From: Agromyces sp. 3263
GTDB lineage: Bacteria > Actinomycetota > Actinomycetes > Actinomycetales > Microbacteriaceae
NCBI RefSeq assembly: GCF_031456545.1
Contig: NZ_JAVDUV010000001.1
Span: 496,001-560,000, forward strand
Direction: 5' to 3'
DNA length: 64,000 nt
This document shows positions 8,715-17,752 of this stretch, one piece after another; position 1 is the stretch's first letter; every line of letters begins with the position of its first letter. Below the pieces are notes generated by a model. That model did not search any database, was not told the DNA's origin, and saw only the letters and a list, made by a program, of their open reading frames with translations. Position numbers and translations under genes: made by a program.

Positions 8715-9970
8715 TTCGTCGCGCTGTCCGCAAGATCCGGCGAACATTCGATGAGGCGGTGCTCGCCACCGGTCTCGGCGCGCGCAGCGATCGGAGGAAC
8801 GTCGCCCGGTGGGCGGAAGGACGGGGCGGCGACGCGGCAGGTCCGCACGTCGTCATCACGGCACCGGGCGGTGGAAACATCGGAGACCAGGCGCTGTTCG
8901 AGGCATTTGTGGAGTCCACCTCGGGCCCTGTCGTCGCCGTCACGAGCTCGGCCGACAGCGTGGAGGTGCCGGCGGCGCTGGCCGAACGCGTCGTCGTGCT
9001 CGTGCTCCCCGAGCTCGTGTACGGCCGAGGCACGGCACGCCGACCGGAGCTGGAACGGTTCGCACGAACGGTCGCCGGGGCGGCCAGCCTCTCGGTCATC
9101 GGGGCCGACATCATGGATGGCCGGTACAGCCTCCGCGCATCCGTGAACCGGTCGAACGTGGCGGCAGCGGTCGCCGCGCTGGGCATCGACACGCGGATCG
9201 TCGGGTTCAGCTGGAACGGCAGCGCCCGGGTGGCCGCCCGTCGGGCGCTCGTGTCGGCGAGCACGAACGGCGTGGTCCCGATGCTGCGGGATCCGGTCTC
9301 CGCACGCCGCGCCGCAGCCGACGGCGTCCGGAACATCCGCGAGACGGCCGACATCGTGTTCGCCGCAGACACCGTCGACACGTCATCGACCTCCTTCGTG
9401 GCCGGCGTCACGAAGCCGATCGCGCTCGTGAACGTCAGCGGCCTGATCTCCCGCACCTTCAGCCAGGACGACGAGTTCGCGCTGATCATCGGGCACCTTC
9501 GCACGACCGGGCACCACGTGATCCTCCTCCCCCACGTGTCCAGGCCGAAAGGCGACGACCTCCTCGCATGCCAGTCGGTGTACGAGCGGGTCGGCGCCGA
9601 GGACGTGACGTTCGTCCGCGAGCTTCTCACTCCGGCGCAGATCCGCGGTCTGACCTCCATCGCCTCGATCACGATCACGGGCCGCATGCACCTCGCCATC
9701 ATGACGTTGTGGAACGCCAAGCCGGCCATCACGCTCGCGACCCAGGGCAAGGTGGAGGGCTTGATGGCGCTCATCGGCGCGCCCGAACTGTGCGTCGTTC
9801 CCCGTGCGGGATTCGGCGCCGACGTCGTGGCCGCGATCGACGCGACGATCCGTGCGGACTCCCCGGCGAGGCGCTCCATCGCCGATGCGCTGCCCCGCGT
9901 GAAAGAGCTCGCCCGGCGGAACCTCGAAGGACTGCGCACCGGACACGCGGTCGTCGAGGAGGTGAGGTGA
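8711..9970 (+). CDS. Polysaccharide pyruvyltransferase family protein
   Basis: A 419-residue protein of the polysaccharide pyruvyltransferase family, which moves pyruvate from PEP to a sugar to form a ketal. The N-terminal glycine-rich motif APGGGNIGDQALFEAF lies near residues 50-65. The C-terminal family motif ITGRMHLAIM is near residue 320. Pyruvylation adds negative charge to the finished exopolysaccharide. The ATG overlaps the flippase stop codon by ATGA. Some members of the family are phosphotransferases or sulfur-metabolism enzymes, but the operon context favours polymer decoration. It is one of two members in this operon; the other starts at 13831. Confidence 0.85.
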   Translation: MIRRAVRKIRRTFDEAVLATGLGARSDRRNVARWAEGRGGDAAGPHVVITAPGGGNIGDQALFEAFVESTSGPVVAVTSSADSVEVPAALAERVVVLVLPELVYGRGTARRPELERFARTVAGAASLSVIGADIMDGRYSLRASVNRSNVAAAVAALGIDTRIVGFSWNGSARVAARRALVSASTNGVVPMLRDPVSARRAAADGVRNIRETADIVFAADTVDTSSTSFVAGVTKPIALVNVSGLISRTFSQDDEFALIIGHLRTTGHHVILLPHVSRPKGDDLLACQSVYERVGAEDVTFVRELLTPAQIRGLTSIASITITGRMHLAIMTLWNAKPAITLATQGKVEGLMALIGAPELCVVPRAGFGADVVAAIDATIRADSPARRSIADALPRVKELARRNLEGLRTGHAVVEEVR

Positions 9971-9971
9971 C

Positions 9972-10466
9972 GTGGCAGGCACGGCGCGAGGTGCGCTCGC
10001 GAGTTCCATCGGCGGCATGGCCCTGTGGGGACCCCGTTCGCGTCGACGCATCCTGTCGGCCTTCGGCGTCCGGATGGCGCGCTCGGTGCGCGTCTATCCG
10101 TACATCAAGTTCCTCGGCGGCGTGGACCACCTCGTCGTGGGTGAGCGCGTGTTCCTCAACGCCAACGTCCTGATCGGGTCGGGCGCGCCCATCACCATCG
10201 GCGACGGCGTGTCGATCGGGCCGAGCGTGCAGCTGCTCCCCACGAGCCATGAGATCGGCCCGTCGAACGCACGTGCGGGCTCGAACGTCTCGGCGCCGAT
10301 CGTCGTCGGCGACGGCAGCTGGATCGGGGCGGGTGTCACGGTGCTCGGCGGCGTGACGATCGGTCGAGGCGCGGTGATCGCGGCAGGCGCCGTCGTCAGC
10401 AAGGACTGCGAGGCCGATTCCGTCTACGGCGGTGTCCCCGCCCGACTCATCCGGAGGATCGAATGA
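9972..10466 (+). CDS. Hexapeptide-repeat O-acetyltransferase (WcaF/CysE-like)
   Basis: A 164-residue left-handed beta-helix acyltransferase. Hexapeptide repeats are evident (for example ITIGDGVSIGPSVQL, then IVVGDGSWIGAGVTVLGGV and IGRGAVIAAGAVV). The conserved His is in TSHEIG, and the closing pattern is VYGGVPARLI. Enzymes of this type move acetyl from acetyl-CoA to a sugar hydroxyl in the cytosol. It starts with GTG one base after the pyruvyltransferase stop codon and overlaps the next gene by four bases. The acceptor sugar is unknown. Confidence 0.9.
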   Translation: MAGTARGALASSIGGMALWGPRSRRRILSAFGVRMARSVRVYPYIKFLGGVDHLVVGERVFLNANVLIGSGAPITIGDGVSIGPSVQLLPTSHEIGPSNARAGSNVSAPIVVGDGSWIGAGVTVLGGVTIGRGAVIAAGAVVSKDCEADSVYGGVPARLIRRIE

Positions 10467-11464
10467 GCGACTCGAGACCCGAGGACGCCTCCGCGGTGGA
10501 TGCCACCATCATCGTTCCGGCGTTCAACGTCGAGGACTACCTCGAGACGGCGCTGCGGCGGCTGGTCGAGCAGACGCATCCGTCATTCGAGGTCGTCGTC
10601 ATCGACGATGCGTCGACGGATGCCACGGGGACGATCGGTCGCGAGTTCGCCGGTTCGCATCCTCGCGTCCGGTACCTGCAGCAGTCCCTGAACGAGGGCG
10701 TCGCCGCCGCCCGCGAGCGAGGCGTGCGCGAGGCTCGGGGCGAGTTCGTCTGGTTCGTGGACGCCGACGACGACTGGCCCGCCGATGCGCTGGCGACCCT
10801 CGTCGCCGCTGCCCGCCGGCACCGTGCCGACGTGGTCTGCGCGGGAGCGGAGTACCTACTCGTCGACGGGACGCGGAAGCCGGTCGGCGCCCTCGGCGCT
10901 CCGAGGGAGCTCGGCGCCAGGTCGGCGTTCCTCGGGTTCCTCCGCGGCGACCTCACCGGGCATCTCTGGAACAAGCTGTTCCGGCGTGACCTGCTCGGCA
11001 CGATCGACTTCACCCGCTCGCGCCAGCATTCCGACCAGGCGATGGTGGCCCAGGCCATCGCGCATGCGGGCGTCGTCGCGCTGATCGACGTGGACGTCTA
11101 CACGTACAAGCTGAGGCAGGGGTCGATCATCCGATCGGGCAGCCGTCGCGCGGAGTCGCTGGCGACGGTCTCGTCGGTGGTGCGCGCCACGGCGGCAAGC
11201 CTGGACCCTGCGCTCCTCGAGAGCCCGGACTTCCGCTACTACACGGCGCGCTTCGACGTGCTCTCCCGGATGAAGGACGCCGCGTCACCGGCGTACGGAA
11301 CCGACGAGTCCGGACGCCTCGTCCGTGAGATCAGGAAGTCGCTCACGGCGCCGGTGCTCTGGTCGACGGTGCGCAAACGGGACTTCAAGCGGTTCGCCCT
11401 CCTGACCGCCGCACGCGTGAGCATGCCGGCGTTCCGGGTCGGGATCCGTCGCGGAGGTGCATGA
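10463..11464 (+). CDS. Glycosyltransferase family 2
   Basis: A 333-residue GT-A fold transferase. The N-terminus has the classical GT2 signature IIVPAFNVEDYLETAL with VVVIDDASTDATG, and the metal-binding acidic motif VDADDDW near residue 100. The C-terminal part holds a helical region without membrane segments, so the protein is cytosolic or peripheral. ATGA overlap with the acetyltransferase gene shows operon membership. It should transfer one sugar to the growing repeat unit; the donor cannot be read from sequence. Confidence 0.92.
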   Translation: MSDSRPEDASAVDATIIVPAFNVEDYLETALRRLVEQTHPSFEVVVIDDASTDATGTIGREFAGSHPRVRYLQQSLNEGVAAARERGVREARGEFVWFVDADDDWPADALATLVAAARRHRADVVCAGAEYLLVDGTRKPVGALGAPRELGARSAFLGFLRGDLTGHLWNKLFRRDLLGTIDFTRSRQHSDQAMVAQAIAHAGVVALIDVDVYTYKLRQGSIIRSGSRRAESLATVSSVVRATAASLDPALLESPDFRYYTARFDVLSRMKDAASPAYGTDESGRLVREIRKSLTAPVLWSTVRKRDFKRFALLTAARVSMPAFRVGIRRGGA

Positions 11465-11507
11465 CGGTGGCGCGGATCGCGAGGGCACGCCTGGCGTGCA
11501 GCCAGTG

Positions 11508-11536
11508 TTTACACAGCCGACTCACGCCGGTAAGAC
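11508..11536 (+). promoter_or_regulatory. Candidate internal promoter before the acyltransferase gene
   Basis: TTTACA (11508-11513) and TAAGAC (11531-11536) are separated by exactly 17 bases. They lie in the 210-base gap between the GT2 gene and the acyltransferase gene, the only sizeable gap in this operon. The rest of the gap holds no gene I can support. Confidence 0.4.
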
Positions 11537-11674
11537 CGCGTCACTACCGTGAGAACTGCAATCACTGCCGGACCCGGGGGGCGACTTCGATGGGGACTCG
11601 GCAGACCCGATGGAGTGGCCAGGCACCCGGCCTGTGCAGTCGGGGCGGCTGTCTCCCCGTGATTGGACGAGACG

Positions 11675-12769
11675 ATGAGCTCAAAGACTCCCCAACCCAT
11701 CTACGAACGCGGGAACATCGGCCGGAAGGCCTGGGTCGACTTCGCCAAGGGCGTCGCGATCCTGATGGTCGTGTACTACCACTCGGCCCTCTACCTCTCA
11801 CACGTCGGCGTCGGCGGAACGGTGGGCGTGCTGAAGGCGGTCGGCGAGCTCTACGCGATGCCGGTGTTCTTCCTCATCGCCGGCCTGATGAACTTCCGGA
11901 CCTCCACCTGGACGTTCGGCCAGACCTGGCGTCGGCGACTGTGGCCGATCCTCTACATCTACATCCTCTGGTCGGTCATCCGTGCGGTGTTCTACCTGGT
12001 GGTCCCCGGAATCAACGGGGAGCTCGGAGAGCTCTCGGCGACGAGTCCCCTGAGCCTCGCGCTCATCCTGGTCTGGCCGAGCAGCAGCTACTGGTTCATG
12101 TACGCGCTGTTCCTCTTCACCCTCCTGGCGTGGCTGCTGCGACGCGTTCCACGCTGGCTGCAGGTGGGCGCGCTCGCGCTGGTGTCGACGCTCGTGACGA
12201 CCGGGCTCCTCTCCGCGCAGAACATCGGATGGAATCGCATCCTGGCGCTCGCGGTCTTCTTCGTGGCGGGGACGGTGTACGCGAAGCAGGTCAACGCGCT
12301 GATCGACCGGGCGGGGTCGGTGGCACTGCTCGGAGCGATCCTCGCGTTCGTGGTCTCGTGCGGTGCGCTCGTCGTCCTGCACCTGCGGTTCGTCCCGCTC
12401 GTGGTGCTGGCCGGCCAGGTATCGGCGGTCGCGGTCGGGATCTTCGCCTCGAAGTACCTCGTCCGATTGCGACCATTGCGGTTCGTCAGCCCGCTCGGCA
12501 AGCAGAGCCTGCAGATCTACCTGTTCCACCTGTACATCATCGTGCCGGTCACGGGCCTGATCGGACTCCTCTACCCGGATTGGCCACGACCGGTCAACGT
12601 CGTGGTGCAGTTCGCGCTCGTCGCGTTCACCGTCCTCATGTCGCTGCTGCTCGCTCGCCTCACGCAACGTGCTCGCTGGCTGCTGGTCCCGCCGTCGCTG
12701 CCCCGCGCATCGGCTCGTTCCACCGACCCATCTGGCGACGTCCGCAAGGCGGCGCGCGACCTGACGTGA
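11675..12769 (+). CDS. Membrane acyltransferase family 3 (fucose O-acetylase-like)
   Basis: A 364-residue polytopic membrane protein with about ten hydrophobic segments. The family motif is KAWVDFAKGVAILMVVYYHS near residues 15-35, where the conserved His of acyltransferase-3 proteins lies, followed by MPVFFLIAGLMNF. The pattern is closest to the group once named fucose 4-O-acetylases. Such proteins carry acyl groups across the membrane and esterify cell-surface sugars. The ATG at 11675 is preferred over the upstream TTG because the family starts shortly before the conserved helix. It is the second of three acyltransferase-type genes in locus A. Confidence 0.88.
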   Translation: MSSKTPQPIYERGNIGRKAWVDFAKGVAILMVVYYHSALYLSHVGVGGTVGVLKAVGELYAMPVFFLIAGLMNFRTSTWTFGQTWRRRLWPILYIYILWSVIRAVFYLVVPGINGELGELSATSPLSLALILVWPSSSYWFMYALFLFTLLAWLLRRVPRWLQVGALALVSTLVTTGLLSAQNIGWNRILALAVFFVAGTVYAKQVNALIDRAGSVALLGAILAFVVSCGALVVLHLRFVPLVVLAGQVSAVAVGIFASKYLVRLRPLRFVSPLGKQSLQIYLFHLYIIVPVTGLIGLLYPDWPRPVNVVVQFALVAFTVLMSLLLARLTQRARWLLVPPSLPRASARSTDPSGDVRKAARDLT

Positions 12770-12823
12770 GTCGCGGAATCCGACCGGGTCGTGCGTCGGC
12801 CTCCCGCCGGGAAGGGGCGACGC

Positions 12824-13834
12824 ATGCCTAGGACACTCGAACTGGCCCCGACCACCGAGCGACGGCTGCTGCTCGCGGCGTCGACGGGCGGCCACCTCGC
12901 CCAACTGGTGCGGCTGGCGCCGGGGCTCGGCGCGTCCGACGAGTCCCTCTGGGTCACGTTCGACTCGCTGCAGGAGAAGTCGCTGCTCGCGGGCCGGAAC
13001 GTGCTCCACGTGCCGTACGTCGGGCCGCGCGACTACGTCGCGCTCTATGCGGCGTGGCGGCGCATCTCATCCGAACTCAAGGGCCAGCGCTTCGACGCGG
13101 CGGTGAGCACAGGCTCCGCGCTCGCGCTCGCCGCCCTCCCGGCCGCTCGCCTGGCCGGCATGCCGGCCCTGTACATCGAGAGCGTCTCCCGAGTCGACGG
13201 ACCATCGCTCTCCGGGCGGGTCCTCGCGATGTCGCGGCTCGCCGAGATGCGGACCCAGCACGCGACCTGGTCGAACGGGCGTTGGAAGGTGCATCCGAGC
13301 GTCCTGAACGACTACGTGAGCGGCCGGCGGGCGATCGACACGCGGCGCCCGCTGAAGATCTTCATCACGCTCGGCACCATCAAGGGTTTCGCGTTCGATG
13401 CGCTCGTCGACCGCATCCTCGACCTGGGCATCGCGAATGAGGACACGGTGTGGCAGTTGGGGAGCACACCGCCCCGACGCGACCTCCCCGGAACGGTGCG
13501 GTCCTTCGTCGACGCGGCCGAGTTCGAGGCCTATGCGCTGGACGCGGACGTCGTCATCACCCACGCCGGAGTGGGAACGATCCTCGGGCTCATCGACCTC
13601 GGGATCTACCCGCTCGCGGTGGTGCGACGAAAGCGCCGCGGCGAGCACGTGGACGATCACCAGCAGCAGATCGCCGGCATGCTCAACGATCTCGACATCG
13701 GCAGGGGCGCCGAGGTCGATGACCTGGACCGCGGCGTCATCGAGTCGGCCGCCCGCCGATGGACCAGCGTCCGCGACCGGACCGTGACCGCAGAACGCTC
13801 CGACGCGAGCCGCACGAGTGGAGAACGAGCATGA
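12824..13834 (+). CDS. Glycosyltransferase, fused Alg14/Alg13-like (EpsF/PssD type)
   Basis: A 336-residue GT-B glycosyltransferase combining an N-terminal Alg14-like acceptor half (LLAASTGGHLAQLVRL near residue 16) and a C-terminal Alg13/MurG-like donor half (IFITLGTIKGF near 180, THAGVGTILGLIDLGI near 246, then RRGEHVDDHQQQIA). The last motif is the usual sugar-nucleotide pocket of this family. In most bacteria the two halves are separate genes; here they are one chain, as is also the case at 24806-25747. The ATG at 12824 is preceded by GGGAAGGGG at good spacing. It overlaps the next gene by ATGA. Confidence 0.87.
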   Translation: MPRTLELAPTTERRLLLAASTGGHLAQLVRLAPGLGASDESLWVTFDSLQEKSLLAGRNVLHVPYVGPRDYVALYAAWRRISSELKGQRFDAAVSTGSALALAALPAARLAGMPALYIESVSRVDGPSLSGRVLAMSRLAEMRTQHATWSNGRWKVHPSVLNDYVSGRRAIDTRRPLKIFITLGTIKGFAFDALVDRILDLGIANEDTVWQLGSTPPRRDLPGTVRSFVDAAEFEAYALDADVVITHAGVGTILGLIDLGIYPLAVVRRKRRGEHVDDHQQQIAGMLNDLDIGRGAEVDDLDRGVIESAARRWTSVRDRTVTAERSDASRTSGERA

Positions 13835-14916
13835 GCCAGGCGCAGATCTTCGTCCCGGGTGTCGGGCAGTACGAGAACATCGGCGACATCATCCTGCGTC
13901 GCCAGCTCATCGCGTGGCTGCGGCCGCTCGGCCGGCTCCACGTCTACGTGGGTCCATCGCCCGCCGGCTACGCGACCGCGCTCGGCGTCGGGGACGATGA
14001 CGTCGTCTACCGCTCGTTCGGAGCCTGGTATCGCGCCGGACTTCGATCGGCCGCCCGGGGGGACGGGTCGTACGTGTTCAAGCCCGGCGAGATCCAGCTC
14101 ACTCTCGTCGGCATGAAGGAACACCTGAGCATGCTCCCCATGGCCGGCCTGATGCGGGCACGGGGCGGGCGAGTAGCCAGGATCGGCGCCGGCTCACGGA
14201 ACTTCGCACCCCTGCCGAGGCTCCTGATCACCCCGTCGATCATGCTCTCCCAGTTGACGGCATGGCGGGACGTGAAGACCGTCGAGTACCTCGGACGCGG
14301 CGAGCTCATGCCCGACCTCGCCTTCGCCGAGGGTCCCGACGACTTCGACCACTCGGGCACGAGGGACACCATCGTCGTGTCGATGCGCGTCGACCGCCCC
14401 CTCCCCACGACGGAGTGGATCAGGGGCATCCGCTCGTTCGCCGACGCGAACGGCCTGCGCATCGTCGTCGCCACCCAGGTGCTCCCGGACAGCCCTCGAT
14501 CGATCTGGCTCGCCGATCGACTCGGTGCGGAGCTGCAGGACTGGGACGGGACGGATCACGAGGGCCAGGAGCTCGCGCTGCGGGAGACGTATCGCAGGAC
14601 GGCGCTCGCGGTCAGCGACCGCATGCACGTGCTCATCGCCGCGTACACCGAGGGCGCGGTTCCGATCGCACTCCTCGTCGACCGGTCGGACAAGATCGAC
14701 CGGCACTTCCAGGCGGCCGGCATCCAGGACGTGTCGGTGGCCACCGACGGCATGGATGCGGCCGGCATCGAGGAGCGTCTCGGCGACGTCCTCTCCCGCC
14801 GGGCGGAGATGATGGCGGCGCTGGCCACGGCCAAGGCCGACCTGGAGACGGTGCGCAGCGAGCTCGCCCGTCTCCTGACCGACGACCGGACGCCCGTCCT
14901 GGCGGAGGCGCGCTGA
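13831..14916 (+). CDS. Second polysaccharide pyruvyltransferase family protein
   Basis: A 361-residue member of the pyruvyltransferase family. It has the N-terminal motif VPGVGQYENIGDIILRRQL at residues 8-26 and the C-terminal SDRMHVLIAAY motif near residue 265. It differs clearly from the first member (8711-9970), with GQYENIGD in place of GGGNIGD, so it is not a recent duplicate. The two may modify different sugars, or one may have another transfer role. The C-terminus is an alanine/glutamate-rich helix, probably coiled. ATGA overlaps at both ends place it firmly in the operon. Confidence 0.82.
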   Translation: MSQAQIFVPGVGQYENIGDIILRRQLIAWLRPLGRLHVYVGPSPAGYATALGVGDDDVVYRSFGAWYRAGLRSAARGDGSYVFKPGEIQLTLVGMKEHLSMLPMAGLMRARGGRVARIGAGSRNFAPLPRLLITPSIMLSQLTAWRDVKTVEYLGRGELMPDLAFAEGPDDFDHSGTRDTIVVSMRVDRPLPTTEWIRGIRSFADANGLRIVVATQVLPDSPRSIWLADRLGAELQDWDGTDHEGQELALRETYRRTALAVSDRMHVLIAAYTEGAVPIALLVDRSDKIDRHFQAAGIQDVSVATDGMDAAGIEERLGDVLSRRAEMMAALATAKADLETVRSELARLLTDDRTPVLAEAR

Positions 14917-15959
14917 TGACCGGGGACCGCAGCTCCACGATCCTCGGGCACGACCTGGTGGCGTGGCACGTCGGTCGGCGCGGCGAGGTGGCCGGCGGCA
15001 TGACCCAGGTCGTCAACGCCTACACCGCCTGGGATTTCGAGTCCTTCGACATCCGCGTGATCCCGTCGCGCGACGGGAGCCGCGGCCTCAGGGCGTACCT
15101 GCTCTTCCTGCGCGCCGTCGTGGCGGTGCGGAGGCTTCGAGACCCCGAGCGGAACCTCGTCGTGGTGCACCTCTCGCAGGGGGGCTCCTTCGTGCGCGAA
15201 GGCTATCTGCTCCGCCTGGCCAGCCGCCGCGGCTTCGCCACGATCGCCCACCTCCACGGAAGCAGCTTCGTCGACTACGCGAACGCGACTCCCGAACGCG
15301 TCGGCCCGGTGCTTCACGCCGCCTCGCGGGTCTTCGTGCTGAGCGAGGCGACCCGCGCCGCCGTCGCCGGCTTCATCCCGGAGGAACGGATCGAGATCGT
15401 ACCCAACGCGGTGGCGTCCGCACCCGCCGCGGAGAAGCATCCGCGGATCGTCTTCGGCGGCAAGGTGTCGACGAGGAAGGGCGTCGACGTCCTCGTCGAC
15501 GCCTGGCGGGCGCTCGAGCCCGACGGCACCTGGCACCTCGAGATCGCGGGTCCGGTCGCCGAACCCGAGCTCGTGCCGGGCGACCTCCCGCATGCCACCG
15601 TGTTCGGCTCGCTCCCGCACGCCGAGCTCCTCGCCCTGCTCGACTCGGCGGCGGTCGCCGTGCTGCCGTCGCGTGACGAGGCCATGCCGATGTTCATCCT
15701 CGAGGCGATGGCCCGGGATGCCTGCGTGATCGCCACCGACGTCGGCGGCATTCCCGCGGTGCTCGGCGACGGAGCCGGGATCCTCGTCCCCGCCGGTGAC
15801 GTCGAGGCCCTGCGCAGGGCGCTCGCCAGCGTGATGACCTCGGAGCCGACGCGGCGCCGCGTGGTCGAACGCGCACAGCGGACGTTCGCCGAGCACTACT
15901 CGGCCTCGGCGCTCTACCCCCGACTCGAGCGGCTGTGGCGTGACGCCCTCGACCGCTGA
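14916..15959 (+). CDS. Glycosyltransferase family 4
   Basis: A 347-residue GT-B retaining glycosyltransferase. IAHLHGSSFVDY marks the acceptor half. The donor half shows IVFGGKVSTRKGVDVLVDAW near residue 177, the catalytic pattern PSRDEAMPMFILEAMA near 248 (an E-x7-E variant with Glu at both ends), and ATDVGGIPAVLGDGAGILV. The start codon overlaps the previous stop (TGATG). It probably extends the lipid-linked repeat unit on the cytoplasmic side. Confidence 0.92.
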   Translation: MTGDRSSTILGHDLVAWHVGRRGEVAGGMTQVVNAYTAWDFESFDIRVIPSRDGSRGLRAYLLFLRAVVAVRRLRDPERNLVVVHLSQGGSFVREGYLLRLASRRGFATIAHLHGSSFVDYANATPERVGPVLHAASRVFVLSEATRAAVAGFIPEERIEIVPNAVASAPAAEKHPRIVFGGKVSTRKGVDVLVDAWRALEPDGTWHLEIAGPVAEPELVPGDLPHATVFGSLPHAELLALLDSAAVAVLPSRDEAMPMFILEAMARDACVIATDVGGIPAVLGDGAGILVPAGDVEALRRALASVMTSEPTRRRVVERAQRTFAEHYSASALYPRLERLWRDALDR

Positions 15960-16575
15960 GGCCGCTGAGCCCGTTGCGGCAACCGGGGCCGCCCGCCCCC
16001 GGACCGCCGCGAGGCGCCTACGCCGTGCCGTCGGCGCGGCGGCCATCACCATCGGGGCGCTCGTCGTCGCGTTCATCCTGGTCGGGCTTCCCCTGTACGT
16101 CTTCCCTGCGGTCGATGCGGTGCCGGCCCAGGCCGACGTGGCCTACGTGATCGGCCCGCCGACGCCCGCGCGGATCGCGCTCGCGCGCGAGCTCATCGAG
16201 ACGGGCGCGGCCGACGAGATGCTGATCTCGGTCCCCGGCGACGCCCTCGCCGAGGGCACGCCGTCGCGTGGCCGTTTCAGCGCGTGCAACCTTCCGGGGG
16301 GCGACGTGCTGTGCCGGGCGCCCGACCCCGCCACCACGCAGGGCGAGGCGCGGCTCCTCGCCGAGACGGCACAGGAGCAGGGCTGGGACAGTGCCATCGT
16401 CATCACGATGACGCCGCACGTATCGCGTGCTCGCATGATCATCGACCGGTGCTTCGACGGTGAGCTGACCATGCGGGCCGTCTCCGACCAGCCGTCGGGA
16501 CTGGGCGGCTGGGTGCACCAGTACCTCTACCAGAGCGGCGCGTTCATCAAGGCCCTGGCCGCACCCGGCTGCTGA
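15940..16575 (+). CDS. Membrane-anchored DUF218/YdcF-like protein
   Basis: A 211-residue protein with one N-terminal membrane helix (about residues 30-55) and an extracytoplasmic DUF218-like domain. Features include ARIALARELIETGAADEMLIS, then DPATTQGEARLLAETAQEQG and HVSRARMIIDRCF. The three domain cysteines near residues 109, 118 and 168 could form a disulfide. SanA/ElyC-type relatives affect envelope integrity and undecaprenyl-linked polymer handling, but the reaction is not known. The GTG start lies inside the end of the upstream glycosyltransferase gene (20-base overlap). Its 3' end overlaps the convergent acyltransferase gene by 29 bases. Confidence 0.78.
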   Translation: MTPSTAEAAEPVAATGAARPRTAARRLRRAVGAAAITIGALVVAFILVGLPLYVFPAVDAVPAQADVAYVIGPPTPARIALARELIETGAADEMLISVPGDALAEGTPSRGRFSACNLPGGDVLCRAPDPATTQGEARLLAETAQEQGWDSAIVITMTPHVSRARMIIDRCFDGELTMRAVSDQPSGLGGWVHQYLYQSGAFIKALAAPGC

Positions 16576-17740
16576 TCGGCCCTGCGCCGCTGAGCAGGCC
16601 GGTTCCCGGGGCGGCGGAACCGGTCATCAGGAAGCGCAGCACGGACACGCAGTTGACGAGCTCATAGACGATACCGGCGACCAGCGCCGTCAGGATCACG
16701 GTGAGGACGAAGCCGACGAGCGAGGGAACCCCCGCACCGATGAAGAGGAGCGCGAAGCCCAGCACGAGCGGCTGGTGCACGAGGTAGACGACGAGTGACG
16801 AGTCGACCAGCCAGTCGACGATGCGCGACCGCTCGCGGAAGACCCGCGTCGCCACCTTGAACGCGAGCGCGGCCCAGACGAGCCCGGCGACGGGCCAGAG
16901 CACGGCCTGGGTCACGAGCGCCGCAGGCGCATCGGATGCCCCGGCCAGCGCCATGCCGATGAAGTACGCCGCAGTGACGAGGCCGAGGACGAGCAAGGGC
17001 GTCCTGCCGAGCCGCATGAACCGCTCCAGGTACGCGGGGCGGAAGGCGAGGACGAGACCGGTGAGGAAGGCCGGTGCATAGATGACGAGATTGCGGGAGA
17101 CGAGGTTCGAGAGCAGGCCCGCGATGCCACCGGCCGTCCACACCGCGAGGCCGAGGACGACGATCGCCGACGACGCGGCGAGGTAGGCGAGGAGGCCGAA
17201 CCGCCAGCCCGCCAGGCGGCCGGTGATCGTGGCCGTCGCTCGAGCGACGTGCCGGCGGATGGGCGGCACGAAGAGCAGCGCGAGCACGCCCGAGTAGAGG
17301 AGCAGCACGACCAGGAACCAGAGGTGCATCGTCCAGTAGGAGCCGGGATGCGACCACTGCGCGACCATGAAGTCCCAGATCGAGCGACCACCGGCGCCTC
17401 GCGATGCCGCGATGATGGCCCACTGGATGGGGCTGAGCACCGCGATGCCGAAGAGGAGCGGGATCCCGAGTCGCTGCAGTCGTCCGGCGTACCAGCGACG
17501 GGGACCCCGCCTGCGGACGACCATGAGCGCGAAGAAGCCGGCCACGATGAAGAACGTGGGCATCCGCCAGATGTGGAGGAACTCGGCGAAGGCGATGAGG
17601 AGTGGCGAGGGGGCGTCAGCGCCGACGAGCCAGGGCAGCCCCGAGAACGCGAGCGCCGAGTGGTAGGGGATGCCGAGCACCATGAGCGACGCCCGGAGCC
17701 CGTCGAGGTAGTGCAGCCGGGGCGGCGATGCGGCGGTCAC
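16547..17740 (-). CDS. Membrane acyltransferase family 3 (OpgC/OafA-like)
   Basis: A 397-residue polytopic membrane acyltransferase. LHYLDGLRASLMVLGIPYHS at residues 9-28 holds the conserved His, and WRMPTFFIVAGFFA near 57-70 and about ten further hydrophobic segments follow. The motif order resembles OpgC, which succinylates periplasmic glucans, as well as general O-acetylases. It is the last gene of the minus-strand operon (esterase, Wzz/kinase, Wzy, acyltransferase), starting 12 bases after the Wzy stop codon. Its 3' end overlaps the convergent DUF218 gene by 29 bases. Confidence 0.87.
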   Translation of the reverse strand: MTAASPPRLHYLDGLRASLMVLGIPYHSALAFSGLPWLVGADAPSPLLIAFAEFLHIWRMPTFFIVAGFFALMVVRRRGPRRWYAGRLQRLGIPLLFGIAVLSPIQWAIIAASRGAGGRSIWDFMVAQWSHPGSYWTMHLWFLVVLLLYSGVLALLFVPPIRRHVARATATITGRLAGWRFGLLAYLAASSAIVVLGLAVWTAGGIAGLLSNLVSRNLVIYAPAFLTGLVLAFRPAYLERFMRLGRTPLLVLGLVTAAYFIGMALAGASDAPAALVTQAVLWPVAGLVWAALAFKVATRVFRERSRIVDWLVDSSLVVYLVHQPLVLGFALLFIGAGVPSLVGFVLTVILTALVAGIVYELVNCVSVLRFLMTGSAAPGTGLLSGAGPISSRVRPGP

Positions 17741-17752
17741 GATCGGCCGCGC

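Noticed and set aside
11461-12831. Open frame overlapping the GT2 end and covering the acyltransferase gene
   Set aside because: Its sequence is Arg/Gly/Pro-rich with no domain, while the overlapping frame encodes a clear membrane acyltransferase.
16599-16623. Inverted repeat near the convergent gene ends
   Set aside because: It lies within the C-terminal codons of the acyltransferase gene and has a long loop; not convincing as a terminator.
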